From Cladorrhinum sp. PSN259 (taxonomy: Eukaryota > Ascomycota > Sordariomycetes > Sordariales > Podosporaceae), in NCBI GenBank assembly GCA_033725935.1, contig MU867076.1, positions 1 through 64,000 of the forward strand: a stretch of 64,000 nt of DNA, written 5' to 3'. The position numbers were made by a program, and so were the translations under genes. The notes below the pieces were generated by a model that saw only the letters and a program-made list of their open reading frames with translations, was not told where the DNA came from and made no database searches. The number at the start of each line of letters is the position of its first letter. Position 1 is the first letter of the stretch. Shown here piece by piece: positions 44,736 to 55,756 of the stretch.

Positions 44736-44844
44736 TAAACCCTAACCCGGAAGGGGGTGCCTAAATATTAATAAGTGGGTGCCCACCGATCAAGTGCTAG
44801 GGGTGCCCAAATATTAAAAAGGGGGTGCCCCTCCATCAGTCGCC
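44736..44844 (-). repeat. Right terminal inverted repeat
   Basis: Inverted copy of 44107-44213. It starts TAAACCCTAACCC on the plus strand and ends CATCAGTCGCC before TTCTTAAA. Confidence 0.88.
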
Positions 44845-45818
44845 TTCTTAAATATTACGCTGAAAATATACCCCTGCCTAAATCACTAAATTTGAATTGT
44901 GGTATAAGTTAGAGCGTTATCGAGCATAACCCTAACCCTAATAGTGCCATTACTATTAAGCGACTCAAATAACGATTAGGACTAATTAGGTATGGTGGTA
45001 GCGTAATAATGACGTGAGATAGCGGTCTCCTGCAGGTCTTGGAGCGGTACCGTGCGCTTGGATTAAAATTTACGAAAGGACAAAATATGAGATTTAATCC
45101 GAATACGGAAAGGCTTTGTGGGAGGGGCTGTGGGAGGGTCTGAGTGGGAAACCTTATATAGGGGGACCCTGATAATCTTACTAATCTGACCAATTCAATT
45201 CTGGTCTAAAACTTGGCTCAAAAAATTCGAAAATTGGCTTGACTGAGTTGGACTGCTTGGCGAGATTGCCAAGGAAAGTTGGACTGTTGCCAGCCCTGTG
45301 ATAGACAGAGTTAATGTCATGAAGAATTAGATGTTATTAATCTAGAGATACAGTAGGCCAAAAGCTCCAGGCACAAGGTGTCTTAACAAGGCTAGACGGC
45401 AGCTTTCGAGCATGCTTTTCCCGAATGAGTAGGGCCGTTCCTGTTATATTGTGTGGCTGCCTAGGCATTTGCTTCACTGGGCCAACATGTCATTTCCCTA
45501 ATATCTTTTTTTCTAGGTCCCCAATATGTTCCTCTTTTAAATCTTTCCGAAAAAGGCTACCAACTCCCATATACATCATACCTAACTCTTGACATGCCTG
45601 CTATTCTCTTTATATCACAGTGCCAGATTCGACAAGTGCCTATGTATTAATCTGGAATCTGAAATTACGGTCAATGTTAGCTTTGAGATTTACGAAAACG
45701 AAAGACAGACCCTAGAGGGAGAAGAAAAAAGGGGGGAGAGAAGAGAAATAATAAAAAAGAGAAATAATAAAAAAGAGAAATAAATAGAAAGACCTACTTT
45801 TACTTTGTGCTGCCACCT
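44845..45818. other. Intergenic, with a telomere-like 14-mer
   Basis: AACCCTAACCCTAA sits at 44928-44941, just outside the TIR element. No gene is seen; an A/G-rich run (about 45710-45790) ends the stretch. Confidence 0.5.
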
Positions 45819-46235
45819 TTAACCGCTGCACCAATAGCTCCTAATGGGCAGCCAGCTGTTGGGACTCGTCTGGAAGGAGACGCACTCCCCAAACCCAGCA
45901 ACGACCGACCTTCCGCCAGAATCGCAGTTGGCGTTCGTAAACACGGCGCAGAACTCTCCCCTGACTCTGACGGACCAAGGATACTGAATGTTGCCCGTAT
46001 TGCAGGGGCCGTTGCTGGCTCCGCCGTTAAGGTACTCTCTGCATCCCGTGCCGGGCATGTCCTGAGTAAAAGTGAAGCATCGATTGAGGTTGGGCGCCCC
46101 CGTGAGGATGCGGTACACGGTTCCCGAGTTTGCCGAGCAGTCGGGCACGTTGTTGTAACCCGTCAGCTCCCAGGCTTGGGCGAAGCCCGACAGCAGGGAA
46201 AAGAGGTAGATGGCTAAAAAGGTCTGGAGACGCAT
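45819..46235 (-). CDS. Small secreted eight-cysteine protein
   Basis: A single exon encodes 138 residues from an ATG at 46235. The signal peptide MRLQTFLAIYLFSLLSGFAQA is followed by a mature domain of about 117 residues with eight cysteines, enough for four disulphides, and aromatic residues near both ends (WELTGY, YWCSG). A TATA-type element lies about 85 bases upstream. No catalytic motif or named domain is seen. Its size, secretion and cysteine content fit an effector-like or cell-wall-associated fungal protein, but that is inference from the class. It is intact and not RIP-altered. Confidence 0.8.
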   Translation of the reverse strand: MRLQTFLAIYLFSLLSGFAQAWELTGYNNVPDCSANSGTVYRILTGAPNLNRCFTFTQDMPGTGCREYLNGGASNGPCNTGNIQYPWSVRVRGEFCAVFTNANCDSGGRSVVAGFGECVSFQTSPNSWLPIRSYWCSG

Positions 46236-47975
46236 CCTGTTTCGTAGTGTATTGGAGGAGAGTGGGTTAGGGAGAGGGTATAGACCATTGGATTGGGAGA
46301 AGAGCAGAAATGGTGGAGGTATTTATATTGGAATTTTACCCCTGCATCTATGATATTTCTCTTTCTCCGGAGAGGAAGGATGTGTGAGAGAAAGAGTGAG
46401 CTTCGTAATCGGAGGGTTCCGAGGCACTAACCATGTTAGTACACTATATTCGGTCTAAGACGGCCTGAGCTCCGCTTCTCTTGGCTTCATGTCGTTGGGT
46501 TCATACAAATCATGCAAATGACTATTATATGGTTGTATTGTGGGATCATTGGATTGTGTGTTGGTGATAGTGTGTGTTTGTTGGTTGGGTGCCTAGTTAG
46601 TAAATGCTACCGTTATCCACAAGGTTTAGTGGTACATGTGGGTGGTGTAACATGAATGGTTCGTGACAATGCTCAAATTAGAGCCTTTACCATTTTTTAA
46701 CGTGATGTACAGTACATGTAAGCGTCGGATGCTTGGGAATATCGCATTCTCCATTTCGGCATCTCTGTATAGGCTATCTACTCAACCTTCTTAGCTGCAC
46801 TCTGGAAACCATGGAACGCTCAGAAACGGTTTGTGACGCATTAGCAGTGTCCAATCCGAAATACTGGTCTGAGGGGGGCCGAGGGCCAATGTCAGTGGTG
46901 GGCGAAAGGCACCGGAGAAGTGCGAGATGTCGAGATTCGGCTTGTATTGAAGGATTTATTCGGCAAAGTCCATATATATGAGGTTTGTATTTACTTTATA
47001 GTGAACTTGGACTGGAATCCTTGTCGAGATTCTGTCGGAAGGCGAGGTTGTTTTTAGGTCGTTTAGACCCCTTGTTGTTGTGTTTAGCGTAGTAAGCTTG
47101 CTCTTCTAAGCAAAGTCTCGGAGAGCAAATCGGTCCTCTTCCGTTGATACGTTGGCATAGGGCGATCGCATATCATTAATTAGACTAAGATAAGCGTATA
47201 TTCGATCTCGTTTATTAGTGTAGATAGGGTCGCTGAATCGAACCAAAAGGTCAAGTATGCCTTGGCAGTTTTTTTACTGGTCCGTCAGGAGCGGGCATAG
47301 ACTCTTCTTATATATTAGCAGAGGCTTCTAGGTTTATAATGTGATCGAGGACCCTACGATCGAATGGGAAAGAGCTCCTGTAAGCACATATATGGCGTAG
47401 TGTAAGGCGTGGCTCGTAATGTTGATCGAGCCGCAGAAAAATGGGCGCCGTGAGCAGCCTCTTGAACCACCTATCTTCGCTGGAACCATGGAAGTATAAA
47501 TAGGCACCGGATAGCGTCGAACCGAGTGCTACCGAATAATCCTTTTAATTCTTCTTTCACGCTCGTATTAGCTCTGTCGGCTGTTACGCTTGCCTCGTGT
47601 CGTGAGCTGCTTAAACCCTAGAGGAAGTTGATACATTTGTCCATCTCAGAACCGTCGCCGAGCCAGACAAGTACCGATGATGCAGTAGTGTGAATGAGGC
47701 TCATGTGTTGCACTTGTTGGGATAGCTCCTTCTTATCCTTCTAGTTAATGCATACTGCATCAGCTGCAGTTCCCCATAATAAAACTTCCTCCCCTCATCG
47801 TTTTCTACACTTTACTTTACTGATGCTTAGTAGAGAGTGCCATCATTCGAGCATAAAACTATAAATAATAGTCAAACATAAAAGTAGGAGAGTGATTTAG
47901 AGAGTATAATTCTAGGCTATATGAAAGGTGAGGCTAACTTAGACTATCTAGAAGTGCAGAAGTAATGGCCCTAAC
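46236..47975. other. Long intergenic stretch
   Basis: No gene seen over 1.7 kb. A TG-rich patch (about 46520-46590) is simple sequence. A plus ORF at 46733-46981 has no recognisable content. Confidence 0.5.
46320..46329 (-). promoter_or_regulatory. TATA box of the eight-cysteine protein gene
   Basis: On the minus strand AATATAAATA lies about 85 bases before the ATG at 46235. Confidence 0.5.
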
Positions 47976-49974
47976 TTAACATGGGGCTGCTGTGCACGCG
48001 CAGTTAACGCCGCCTGGAGCTTGGCACGCAGGGCAACAGCAACAATTTGCTCCACACTGGGTACCCGTCTCACCTGCACAACATTGCGTGCTGTCTGCAT
48101 TGCAAATTCCGTTGTTCGCCGAATTGCAGTTTGCACACCGCTCAGTGAGCGGGGTACATATTGAGCTGCTTACTGCTGTGCATACACCAGTGGCGGCAGT
48201 ACCTGCTAAGCCGCCCGCCGCCGCTGCACAGAAGCCAGCGCATACTACTGCTCCCGGACCGGTCACGGGAGCGCACGCTGTTCCGCATGCACCGGCAGCC
48301 AATACTCCAACACCAGCACCGACAACTGCACCTATGCCCCCACACACATTTGTTGTTATTGCGGTCGCTGATGTACCACAGTATGTTTGTTGGTCTCGAC
48401 AATCCGGGCATCTCTCGAAGCACATTCCAGTCCGGCTGCAGGTGCTTTGCTGCTTCCGTACCAACTGAATAAGATCCGACGGCGATTTCATTCGGCCTAG
48501 CACTGGTGCAGGCGCGGTGATCCTATAATGCTCGATGCCTGCCAGCATGCTTGGTGTGAGGTCGTGGTCTTCTCCGACACGTTTCACATGCCTTCTCACT
48601 CTGTTGGGTCCCCCACAAGTCGCGTTGTCCGGTTGGTTAACGATTACCTGATAATCTGGTCTACCCATTGCAAAGTCGGAAGCGCATGTTTGGAATGAAG
48701 TCAACACCCCGACGGTTATGTCGGTCAACTGACTCACAAATGCCGAATTTGCCAGTAGTTGTACACAGGTAGAATGCTCCGTAGGATCAGTGTATATCTG
48801 GCATGGGTTTGGACCTAGTGCCGCTAAGAAGTCGCTTGGGCTCGTAATTCCAAGGATTGCGGTCTGCATGCGATAATCCACCAACTGCGGACTCGCGATG
48901 GAGTTGGTTGCCAAGATGCCGTTGATGACACCGGAACACGAGGCTGTGTAGGTTGAGCAATCAGCGGGGACGGCGACACAGGCGCCGGATTTGCAGGTGG
49001 TGCCGGATGCGCACTACAATAGGTGCTGGTGTTAGTCGGGCGGGTTCGTTGAATGGACATGAGGGGATCTGACATCCTCTAGGGTTGGAGATGAAGCTCT
49101 ATAAAAAAGCAGAAAGGGAGAAAAGAAAGAAAAAAGGTTAAAAAGTACATACTGCATTCCCACAAGCCCCACAGTTATTGTTGTCAGAAGTCAAGTCCCG
49201 GCATTGCCCGCTGCAAGCAGTGCCAGAGGTGCACGTGGTCGGCGTGCAGGCATCGACACGGCACTTGCTGCACCGGTACGAGATGGAGAAGTAGTCGTAG
49301 GCGGTGTCCCGCTGGGTGCACTTGCGGTCGGTGCTCCTCGCGCCCGGCTTGCAAGGATACTGTTGCTTAAAGGGAATCTCTTCATTGGACCCTACAGCCG
49401 AAACGGTGCCTGAGAAGGCTAGGTAGAAGCCGAGGCCCTCTCTGTCGCCATTAGGGCACATGCCGGCGAGCAGATCCTTGGTGCTGGTTGAGCTGGGCTT
49501 TTGCAGGATCTCAGCAAAGGGAACCTTGCAGACGAAGCTGCCGCCGCTAGGTGCGGCCTCGCACTCGACTGTGGCCGTCGGGGGAGGCGAGGACCAGTGG
49601 CTCGTATCGAGCACGTTGCCCGCCAGCTTCCAAGTGACTTTGGCTGTTTTGGTAACATGGCCTGGGAATGGCGCAAAGTTGAAGACGACGAAAGGACCAC
49701 TGAACTCGAGGCAGACTTTGGACACTGCAGTTGGGGCATCCCATGCACCGATGAAGGTGGGAGGGCATTGCTCGGACCAGTTGTTCTCGAGGGGAAGTTG
49801 GAAATTGTCCTTGTCCGGGATTGGGACATCACGAAGAGTACAGTCGTTGAGACAGACGTCATAATCCCATCGACGGGAAAGACTTGTGTCGCCTCGTGAT
49901 CTGGGAGATCCGGTGGCAGCCGAGGCGAGGCCACATCCGGTAAGAAGTGCCGCGGCTTGCGCCAACTTCATCAT
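47976..49974 (-). CDS. Large secreted cysteine-rich protein with a Stig1-like motif
   Basis: Two exons on the minus strand (49974-49153 and 49013-47976) encode 619 residues. The 139-bp intron has a GTATGT donor, a GACTAAC branch site and a TGTAG acceptor. I start at MMKLAQAAALLTGCGLASA, a signal peptide; the frame is open a little further upstream but without ATG. Residues 20-230 form an unrecognised domain with paired cysteines. Around 245-290 the text CSGQCRDLTSDNNNCGACG continues across the splice into NACASGTTCKSGAC, the cysteine spacing of Stig1-like modules. The C-terminal half includes a Gly/Ala-rich hydrophobic stretch (GAVVGAGVGVLAAG) among cysteines, then a very cysteine-dense tail (CCCCPAC). 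Function is unknown; an extracellular structural or binding role is likely. Intact. Confidence 0.78.
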
Positions 49975-51887
49975 GATATTCTTTGAGCGCTTTTGTTGTG
50001 CTGGCAATGACTCTCGGGAAGGTGGTAATGGAACTTAGACTGGGGAAATGTTGCAATAGCTGTGACAAATGTTGCAATGGCTCTGGACTTTTATCCTATT
50101 CTTGAGTCGCACAATACTGACACTTTTCTCTGTTCTTCCAGACCCTTCGCGTCAATGCATTCCAAAAAAATAACTTACAGGGCGTGGTGCAATCACATGG
50201 CCAGGCATTAGCCGTAGCTGCCAACGCATAGCTGGGCGTCAGCCGAAGGGAATAGTTCGTCGATAGTTTGATTTCTGAGGGTGATATTCATTGAAAGCCT
50301 TCGTGCTACATACGGCCAGCACAGCGAGGTCTATTCTTAGGATAGCGCCTGGTCACCCCCTGCATCCCAACATAAACCACAGAGTCATCCCCTGCCTCCA
50401 AACATGAACCAAACGGAGATACCTGTGACTTAAGGTCGCAGATATAAGTTGATTGCAGAGAGCTTGAGACAGGTCAGAGTCTACAAGGGTGATAACTCCA
50501 CTTAGTTAGGAGTTGCGAATGAATTAGTCTGGATTGATCATCGAGCACGAATGTTTGGGCGGATCGTAAGTTGCGGAATATCCCGTGCGGGGTAAGCATC
50601 CCGGACCCGAACCCCGCGTCCAGCCCCACCCTCCGATCTATACTAAGGCTGTCACCCCTGCGTCCAAGGACCCAGGGCTGAATGCAAGGTGTGTTGTCTA
50701 AACTGTCGGTGACGGCGAATATCACACCATGAACACGAGACGACTGGGGCTTTTTGTATGCCGACATGGTCTTTTCGCCATGCGACGAAGAAAACAACCT
50801 ACATAGAAGTTACGAGCCACCGATTTGGAGAATCACTTACGTAACCTGAAAATAGTTTGTTTTGTCGAAATCTCCTTGGGTGAGAATGAGGTCTATGCAG
50901 ACGGTCCCCGATGGCTGAGAACTGGGGAAAGCAAAGAGTTTCTCGCCAAGGTAGGGGGTTCTTCTTGTTGTTCCCTCGGAACGCTAGAGACAGTGGCCTT
51001 TCGAACTCTTAACCGCAAACATGCATGAGCGACCAGGGCATGGGAATTGCAAGCAAGAAGGAATGCACCGAACCTCCCCTCTTGGGCAGGGTAGCGCCTA
51101 ATATTGGAGGGGAAAGCAACTACGGCGGGCCATCATCATACCCTAGCTCGCAGAAAGAAAGAGACCCGGCATATGCAAGAGGATCGAGACTAGCGCGCAG
51201 CCTTGCTCGCCGCGTTCTCCAGTTCAGGAACAGTTACCCTGGTGCTTGCACGGCCTGCTAGGGCCCAAGGCAGATCCAGTGGGGCAGGTGGGCTAATAAT
51301 GTGCCCGATACGCAGTCGGCCTAGTCTGCCCGGCAAGAGGCGCTGGAGCCAAAGACAAGGTACTCGGGTTTATTCTCCTGCTTAGGTCATTTCGCGATGT
51401 CAGTTACACGTGTAGGCCCTTCCCCTCATCGCAGGCTTCTTGCTGCCACAGCCTCCAGTCCTCGCCGCCACCATAACGTTGCCGGTCGACTCCGGCGGTT
51501 ACCTCCTCTCAGGCAACCCTCCTCGTCAGCGACGCCGGAGCGAGTTTCTGGAATATCGTTGCCTTCCTTCTTCATGTCGGCAAGCCAAGGAGATAGGACT
51601 TTTACATGACGACGCGGTCTTTCGCCGTGCGACAAAAGAAAATAACCTAGAAGGCACTAAAGTTACTAGCCCACCGATTTGGAGAACCACCATCCCTACT
51701 GTCATTTGACAGCAGGGATGGAAGCCATTCGGTTAGATGTATGCCGAATAACTCGAAATGATACGTTTAGCCTCCTTGGATAGCTCCAGGACCTTAGGAA
51801 TCTAAATATATTTTCAGTGTAGTAATAATCTTTTGGAAAAAAATATCACCGCCTCTTTTCTCATATCATAAGTTATCCTTCAGATCC
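49975..51887. other. Intergenic; a diverged direct repeat
   Basis: No gene is supported. Two stretches, about 50761-50835 and 51609-51690, are related: both contain a GGTCTTTTCGCC-like start and share CACCGATTTGGAGAA. They may be edges of an old repeat. ORFs here are short and inconsistent. Confidence 0.45.
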
Positions 51888-52874
51888 TCACACACGCCTC
51901 TCCGAACCCGGCGTCCGTTTATAATACCAAATAGCCTTGTCGCTCTTAGCACAGCTGCTCGTGCTGCCACCATTAATGTCTGCCTCAACAGGCTTGCCCC
52001 TCCCCGCTTGCACTGGACCATAAACGTGGTAATAGTACCACACCTCGGTCAGTACTGTCCTGCCATTGTCCATTGACCCCTTGCCGGCTACAGTCTCGTT
52101 ATACCGAGGCCCAGAGCAGCCGATGTAGGGCTTGGCGCCGTGCTGAGCAGCCAGAGTCGACTGGATGTCAGAGAGCGTGTATAAGGTCGAGTTGCTGGGC
52201 TTGATGGATTTGGCAGTCAGCCAGCCATAAGTGGGCAGCTGGGTGAAATACTCGGCCGCGACGGAATAAAAGGTCAGCAGGTCGGTGTGCTCCCTAAGTG
52301 CCTCAGCTGAGAAGCACGAGGGCGCGAACGTGCTGAAGCATGTGGCGTGCTTCGAGAACTCATGAGCCCAAAACTCGGTATTAGGCTGGCCCTGGGCGAT
52401 CCAGAATTTATCCATCCACGCAAGCAGAGTACGACCAGGGCGGCCGAGGGCAGCTAGGAACGTATCTACTGTTGGACCACTGTAGGGCGGCACTGGCGTA
52501 CCTTTGGCTGTGCCAGTCGTCGTGTTCGGCGATGGATTGGGGTCATATTGCCGGTTGAGATCGCAGTACTGCGTCCATGAGCCGTTGCAGAAGTCGGGCC
52601 ACAGTCCATGTAGAGTGAAGGAGTTTTTAGGGAGCAGCTGGTCTTCGGATTCGAGCCCTGTATATGTGTTCCAAAATTGTGTTGAAAGCACCAGTCCGCC
52701 AAAAGTCTCGACGTCGCACGAGTTTACCAACCCTGACTCTGCGGCCGCAGAGCAAGAGAGCTCCGGTTTAGCGGAGTGACATTTGCCGGCGCCGTGAGCG
52801 GCACTGAGGGTGCCAGCCAGAACCGTCTGGACCGAACTAGCTGCAGCTAAGATAAGCAAACCGAATCTTGTCAT
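51888..52874 (-). CDS. Secreted ribonuclease T2
   Basis: A single exon encodes 328 residues. I start at the ATG giving MTRFGLLILAAASSVQTVLA, a good signal peptide; the frame is open 13 codons further but without ATG. Both catalytic segments of the T2 family are present: FTLHGLWPDFC (CAS I) and WAHEFSKHATC (CAS II), with both catalytic His and the Glu/Lys pair. Cysteines are placed as in the family. It would cleave single-stranded RNA outside the cell or in the vacuole, for phosphate or nitrogen scavenging. There is no long C-terminal extension; the tail ends soon after the last conserved cysteine. Neighbouring genes are unrelated and no shared promoter is seen. Confidence 0.93.
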   Translation of the reverse strand: MTRFGLLILAAASSVQTVLAGTLSAAHGAGKCHSAKPELSCSAAAESGLVNSCDVETFGGLVLSTQFWNTYTGLESEDQLLPKNSFTLHGLWPDFCNGSWTQYCDLNRQYDPNPSPNTTTGTAKGTPVPPYSGPTVDTFLAALGRPGRTLLAWMDKFWIAQGQPNTEFWAHEFSKHATCFSTFAPSCFSAEALREHTDLLTFYSVAAEYFTQLPTYGWLTAKSIKPSNSTLYTLSDIQSTLAAQHGAKPYIGCSGPRYNETVAGKGSMDNGRTVLTEVWYYYHVYGPVQAGRGKPVEADINGGSTSSCAKSDKAIWYYKRTPGSERRV

Positions 52875-53435
52875 GATGGAAAGCCTAGGGACCGCAGGTA
52901 TTAGATGTGCCAAGGGCTAATGTAGAAAGAAAGTTCGCGAGAACCGGGGAAGCAGCTCGCTACATAAAGCACCCTCATTTCTTTCCTGGGTCCTCATTCC
53001 GTTACTCTGGTCGATTATCGTAATTCCCCGCACCGACTTGCACCCTCCTGTTTTTGCCGCCACGTGGGATTTACTCATCTATAATTCGTCCAACAACACC
53101 CACTCGAAAAACATACCAAACATTCGGTGCTAAATTAGGAAGTTGCAGAACTGGGAGCGTCGAACAGTCAGAAAAAGTTAGCCCCCCATTCAAAAACTAA
53201 GATAAGCTAGGAATAGTGTAGTCACCTTGAAATGTTTAATGGAGATTTGGAGACAGGCATAACCATGTCAATTCACTGTAGTAGAATCTTCGCCTTGCCC
53301 ACCTGCGCGCGACGCGATGTCTCATTCGTTAATGGACGATGATTGCTGCACCCCCGGAGAGACCCATTATGGATGTAACACACCACATTGCGTGTCGTAT
53401 CCTGATCTGAATATGTATTTTCTTACACGTTATCT
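52875..53435. other. Intergenic, promoter side of the RNase T2 gene
   Basis: Nothing recognised. The 3' end of the exon-repeat gene lies at the right border. Confidence 0.6.
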
Positions 53436-55101
53436 CTAAACCTTTGGCGCAGTAGCCCAAGTCACATTCTTGATATCCGCCGTCCAAGTAAACGCAGTAT
53501 CCTCTGTATAACACCAGTTTATACCCTCTGCATCCTTCTCGCAGCTTAACGGGCTGTCCACCTTAGTCGTAGTAACACCTTTAAAGTTGATCCTGTTTTC
53601 TTGTCAGCACTCCACCATTTGCTTCTCCTCAAGGGAGGGAGAGAAACTTACGGATTCTTATCATCCAAATCTTGACAAGCCCAAGCAGCGCTGAGGACAA
53701 CCTCCTTTTCCTCGGCTGCATACTTTACGCTGCACTCATAAGGCCAAAGTGGCGCATCATTTTGTCCGTCTGGCCCAATCTCGCAAGGATAGTAAACCGC
53801 ATCTGAACCATGAGGAATCGCCACGCTGATTGGGATTGGATATTGGAATCCGCGACGTTGCGTGGCGAGGATCACTTCAAATGTCACTGTTGTGGTCATG
53901 TTGTCTGAAGCGAGGGAGAAGGCGCTGAATGTCCATTTGGGACTGAGAATTGAGGAGAGTGTACATCCGTCTGCGCGGGGGACTGGGTCCTCGATTGCAT
54001 ATGGAGGGAGCGTGACGGCTTGGGCGATCATGCCTTCGAGGCCGATGACCTCGACTTCAGGTGCACAGGTTCTGATCGTGGTTGGGTGGTCGTTATAGTC
54101 TGTTGCGTTTTTGGTGTCGCATTTCAGGGGAAGAGTGGTTGCCGCTGATGCTGTTATTTGGATTCTACCATTAGAGATCCGGTTAGTAAGACAAAAAATC
54201 TCGAACTGATGGTGCGGTGCAACTCACGGCTTTGCTGGGTTGTGATCATCACAGTACCAGGTCTGGTTAAACGAGAAGAGGAATGTCTCGGGGTCAAGGT
54301 TGGCAATAGTGTTGATTGCATAACGGTTTGGGGCTGATTCTTGAAACTCTGTACCTGCGCAGACGAGCGTTGTAGGTCCAATCTCGTTGGTGAGCGAGCC
54401 ATGCATGCAGCTAGCTTCGTATCCCGTAACGTCGTTGACTAGGAACAGGTTGAAGACACGGGAAGATACCGATTCAAGACCGTCCCCAACGCTGTCCGAG
54501 TACAAGATGTGTGAAAGCGTCCAAGAAGGCTTCTCTGAAGAAGCAAGACAGCCAAGCTTGTTATGTGCCGTGGGTCCTGGAGCATAAACTGGCGTTATGG
54601 TCACTGGCTCAAACAGGCTCCCCTTGATAAGAATTGGCGAGATCTCGGGGGTGTAGAGTTCGTTAGATGTGTCGAGATTCACGGTGTTCTCTCCTGCAGC
54701 AACAAATTTGATGCTATGGATCACCAGTCAGTGAGAGTCGGGGATACGAGTTAATTAAGAGAATCTTACGGCGAGGAGAGGTTCCGGTCATTGCATTCCC
54801 ATGTCTGGTTGACGGAAATGTGTACAAATGTGTCATCAACCTTGGCTTGTGCTTGGAAACTGTCGTCTTTGACTTTGCAGGTGCCATCAGCTTGACATGA
54901 TGCGGTGGTCGTGATATTGGCGGGACGATTAAGGATTTCGAAAGACAGCTTCCCACTCGCCGGAGCATATGCGAGATCCTGAATGAACCAGCTGGGGATA
55001 GTAAATGAGTTGGTTGTGCATCCTCCAGGTGCTTGTGGCCCCTGAGCTGAGACAAACACCACCGTTGAGGCAAGCTGCAACAAGACCGTTCGGGACAACA
55101 T
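53436..55101 (-). CDS. Secreted protein built from repeated exons (function unknown)
   Basis: Four exons on the minus strand (55101-54770, 54713-54228, 54164-53652, 53592-53436) encode 495 residues. Introns of 56, 63 and 59 bp have GTAAGA, GTGAGT and GTAAGT donors; the middle one has a perfect TTACTAAC branch site. All are phase 2, and each splits the codon of a conserved Pro that follows a Trp-x-Cys-x-Asp-like motif (WECNDRNLSSP, WYCDDHNPAKP, WACQDLDDKNP), after which each exon begins I-x-F or I-x-I. The protein starts MLSRTVLLQLASTVVFVSAQ (signal peptide) and then consists of about three beta-rich, cysteine-paired units plus a short final piece (WTADIKNVTW). The repeated phase-2 layout points to exon duplication. 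I do not recognise the family; it resembles small secreted beta-sandwich proteins of fungi. Confidence 0.8.
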
Positions 55102-55756
55102 AGCTGCCCTCTAACAAGGTTCAATCGCGAAAGTTGAAAGGCCTACGGGATGAGAAGGCAGGCATTGGACAGGAATTGGGGTAATGTTTTTATTTATCAA
55201 TGTCTGTGCAAAACTTCTAGAACCACATGTGCATTGGAGATCCCGCGTGAGGAGAAAAGGGGGGTAACTCTCCACGTGTTTGTCCTATATAGCCATATTA
55301 AGTGAGAATTGGGGACAAATTGATGATACAAGGTAGTACACCCTTCGGGTTAACTGCCGGAGATTGTTCAAGATGCAGGGGGAGATAGATCCGGAAGAAA
55401 TGGCACGGCAAAAGGCTGTATCCCCAAGACCCGGTCAGACGAAAGTGATATCCCTTTTTTTACGAGGAATTGGCCAATCTCTGACCCTGAATATTTCTCT
55501 AACCTGCATGTGCGAATTGAGGCTGGGGCAGGATCTGCGGCTCGCGGAGAGCTCGACCGAGTACCATGTGGCATGTTGATCCCTTTATCAGTGATAAATT
55601 ATCTGTGTTACCCCGAGTGATGTTGTGGCAAACGGCGGTCTACACTATCTGCAAACAGATGCTGGTTACACCATCAAGGTCCTTAATGCATTTCCCTTCC
55701 CACTCTGGGATCGACAAGAGTAGACACACAGTCAAGATGATATGCCAAGTCCTACG
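55102..55756. other. Intergenic
   Basis: The region upstream of the exon-repeat gene contains a CCTATATAG element near 55286. No gene is seen. Confidence 0.55.

Larger units (their letters stand above)
44107..44844. mobile_element. 738-bp nonautonomous TIR element with 8-bp target duplication
   Basis: The ends 44107-44213 and 44736-44844 are inverted copies of about 108 bp that begin GGCGACTGATGGAGGGGC. TTCTTAAA lies directly outside on both sides (44099-44106 and 44845-44852). Each inverted repeat contains four GGGCACCC-like blocks with AT spacers and ends inward in GGTTAGGGTT. There is no transposase frame inside. The 8-bp duplication recalls hAT elements, but the long complex TIRs fit Mutator-like or unclassified families better. 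Confidence 0.85.

Noticed and set aside
48161..48472. Plus-strand frames opposite the Stig1-like gene
   Set aside because: They are shadows of a GC-rich, cysteine-coding antisense exon.
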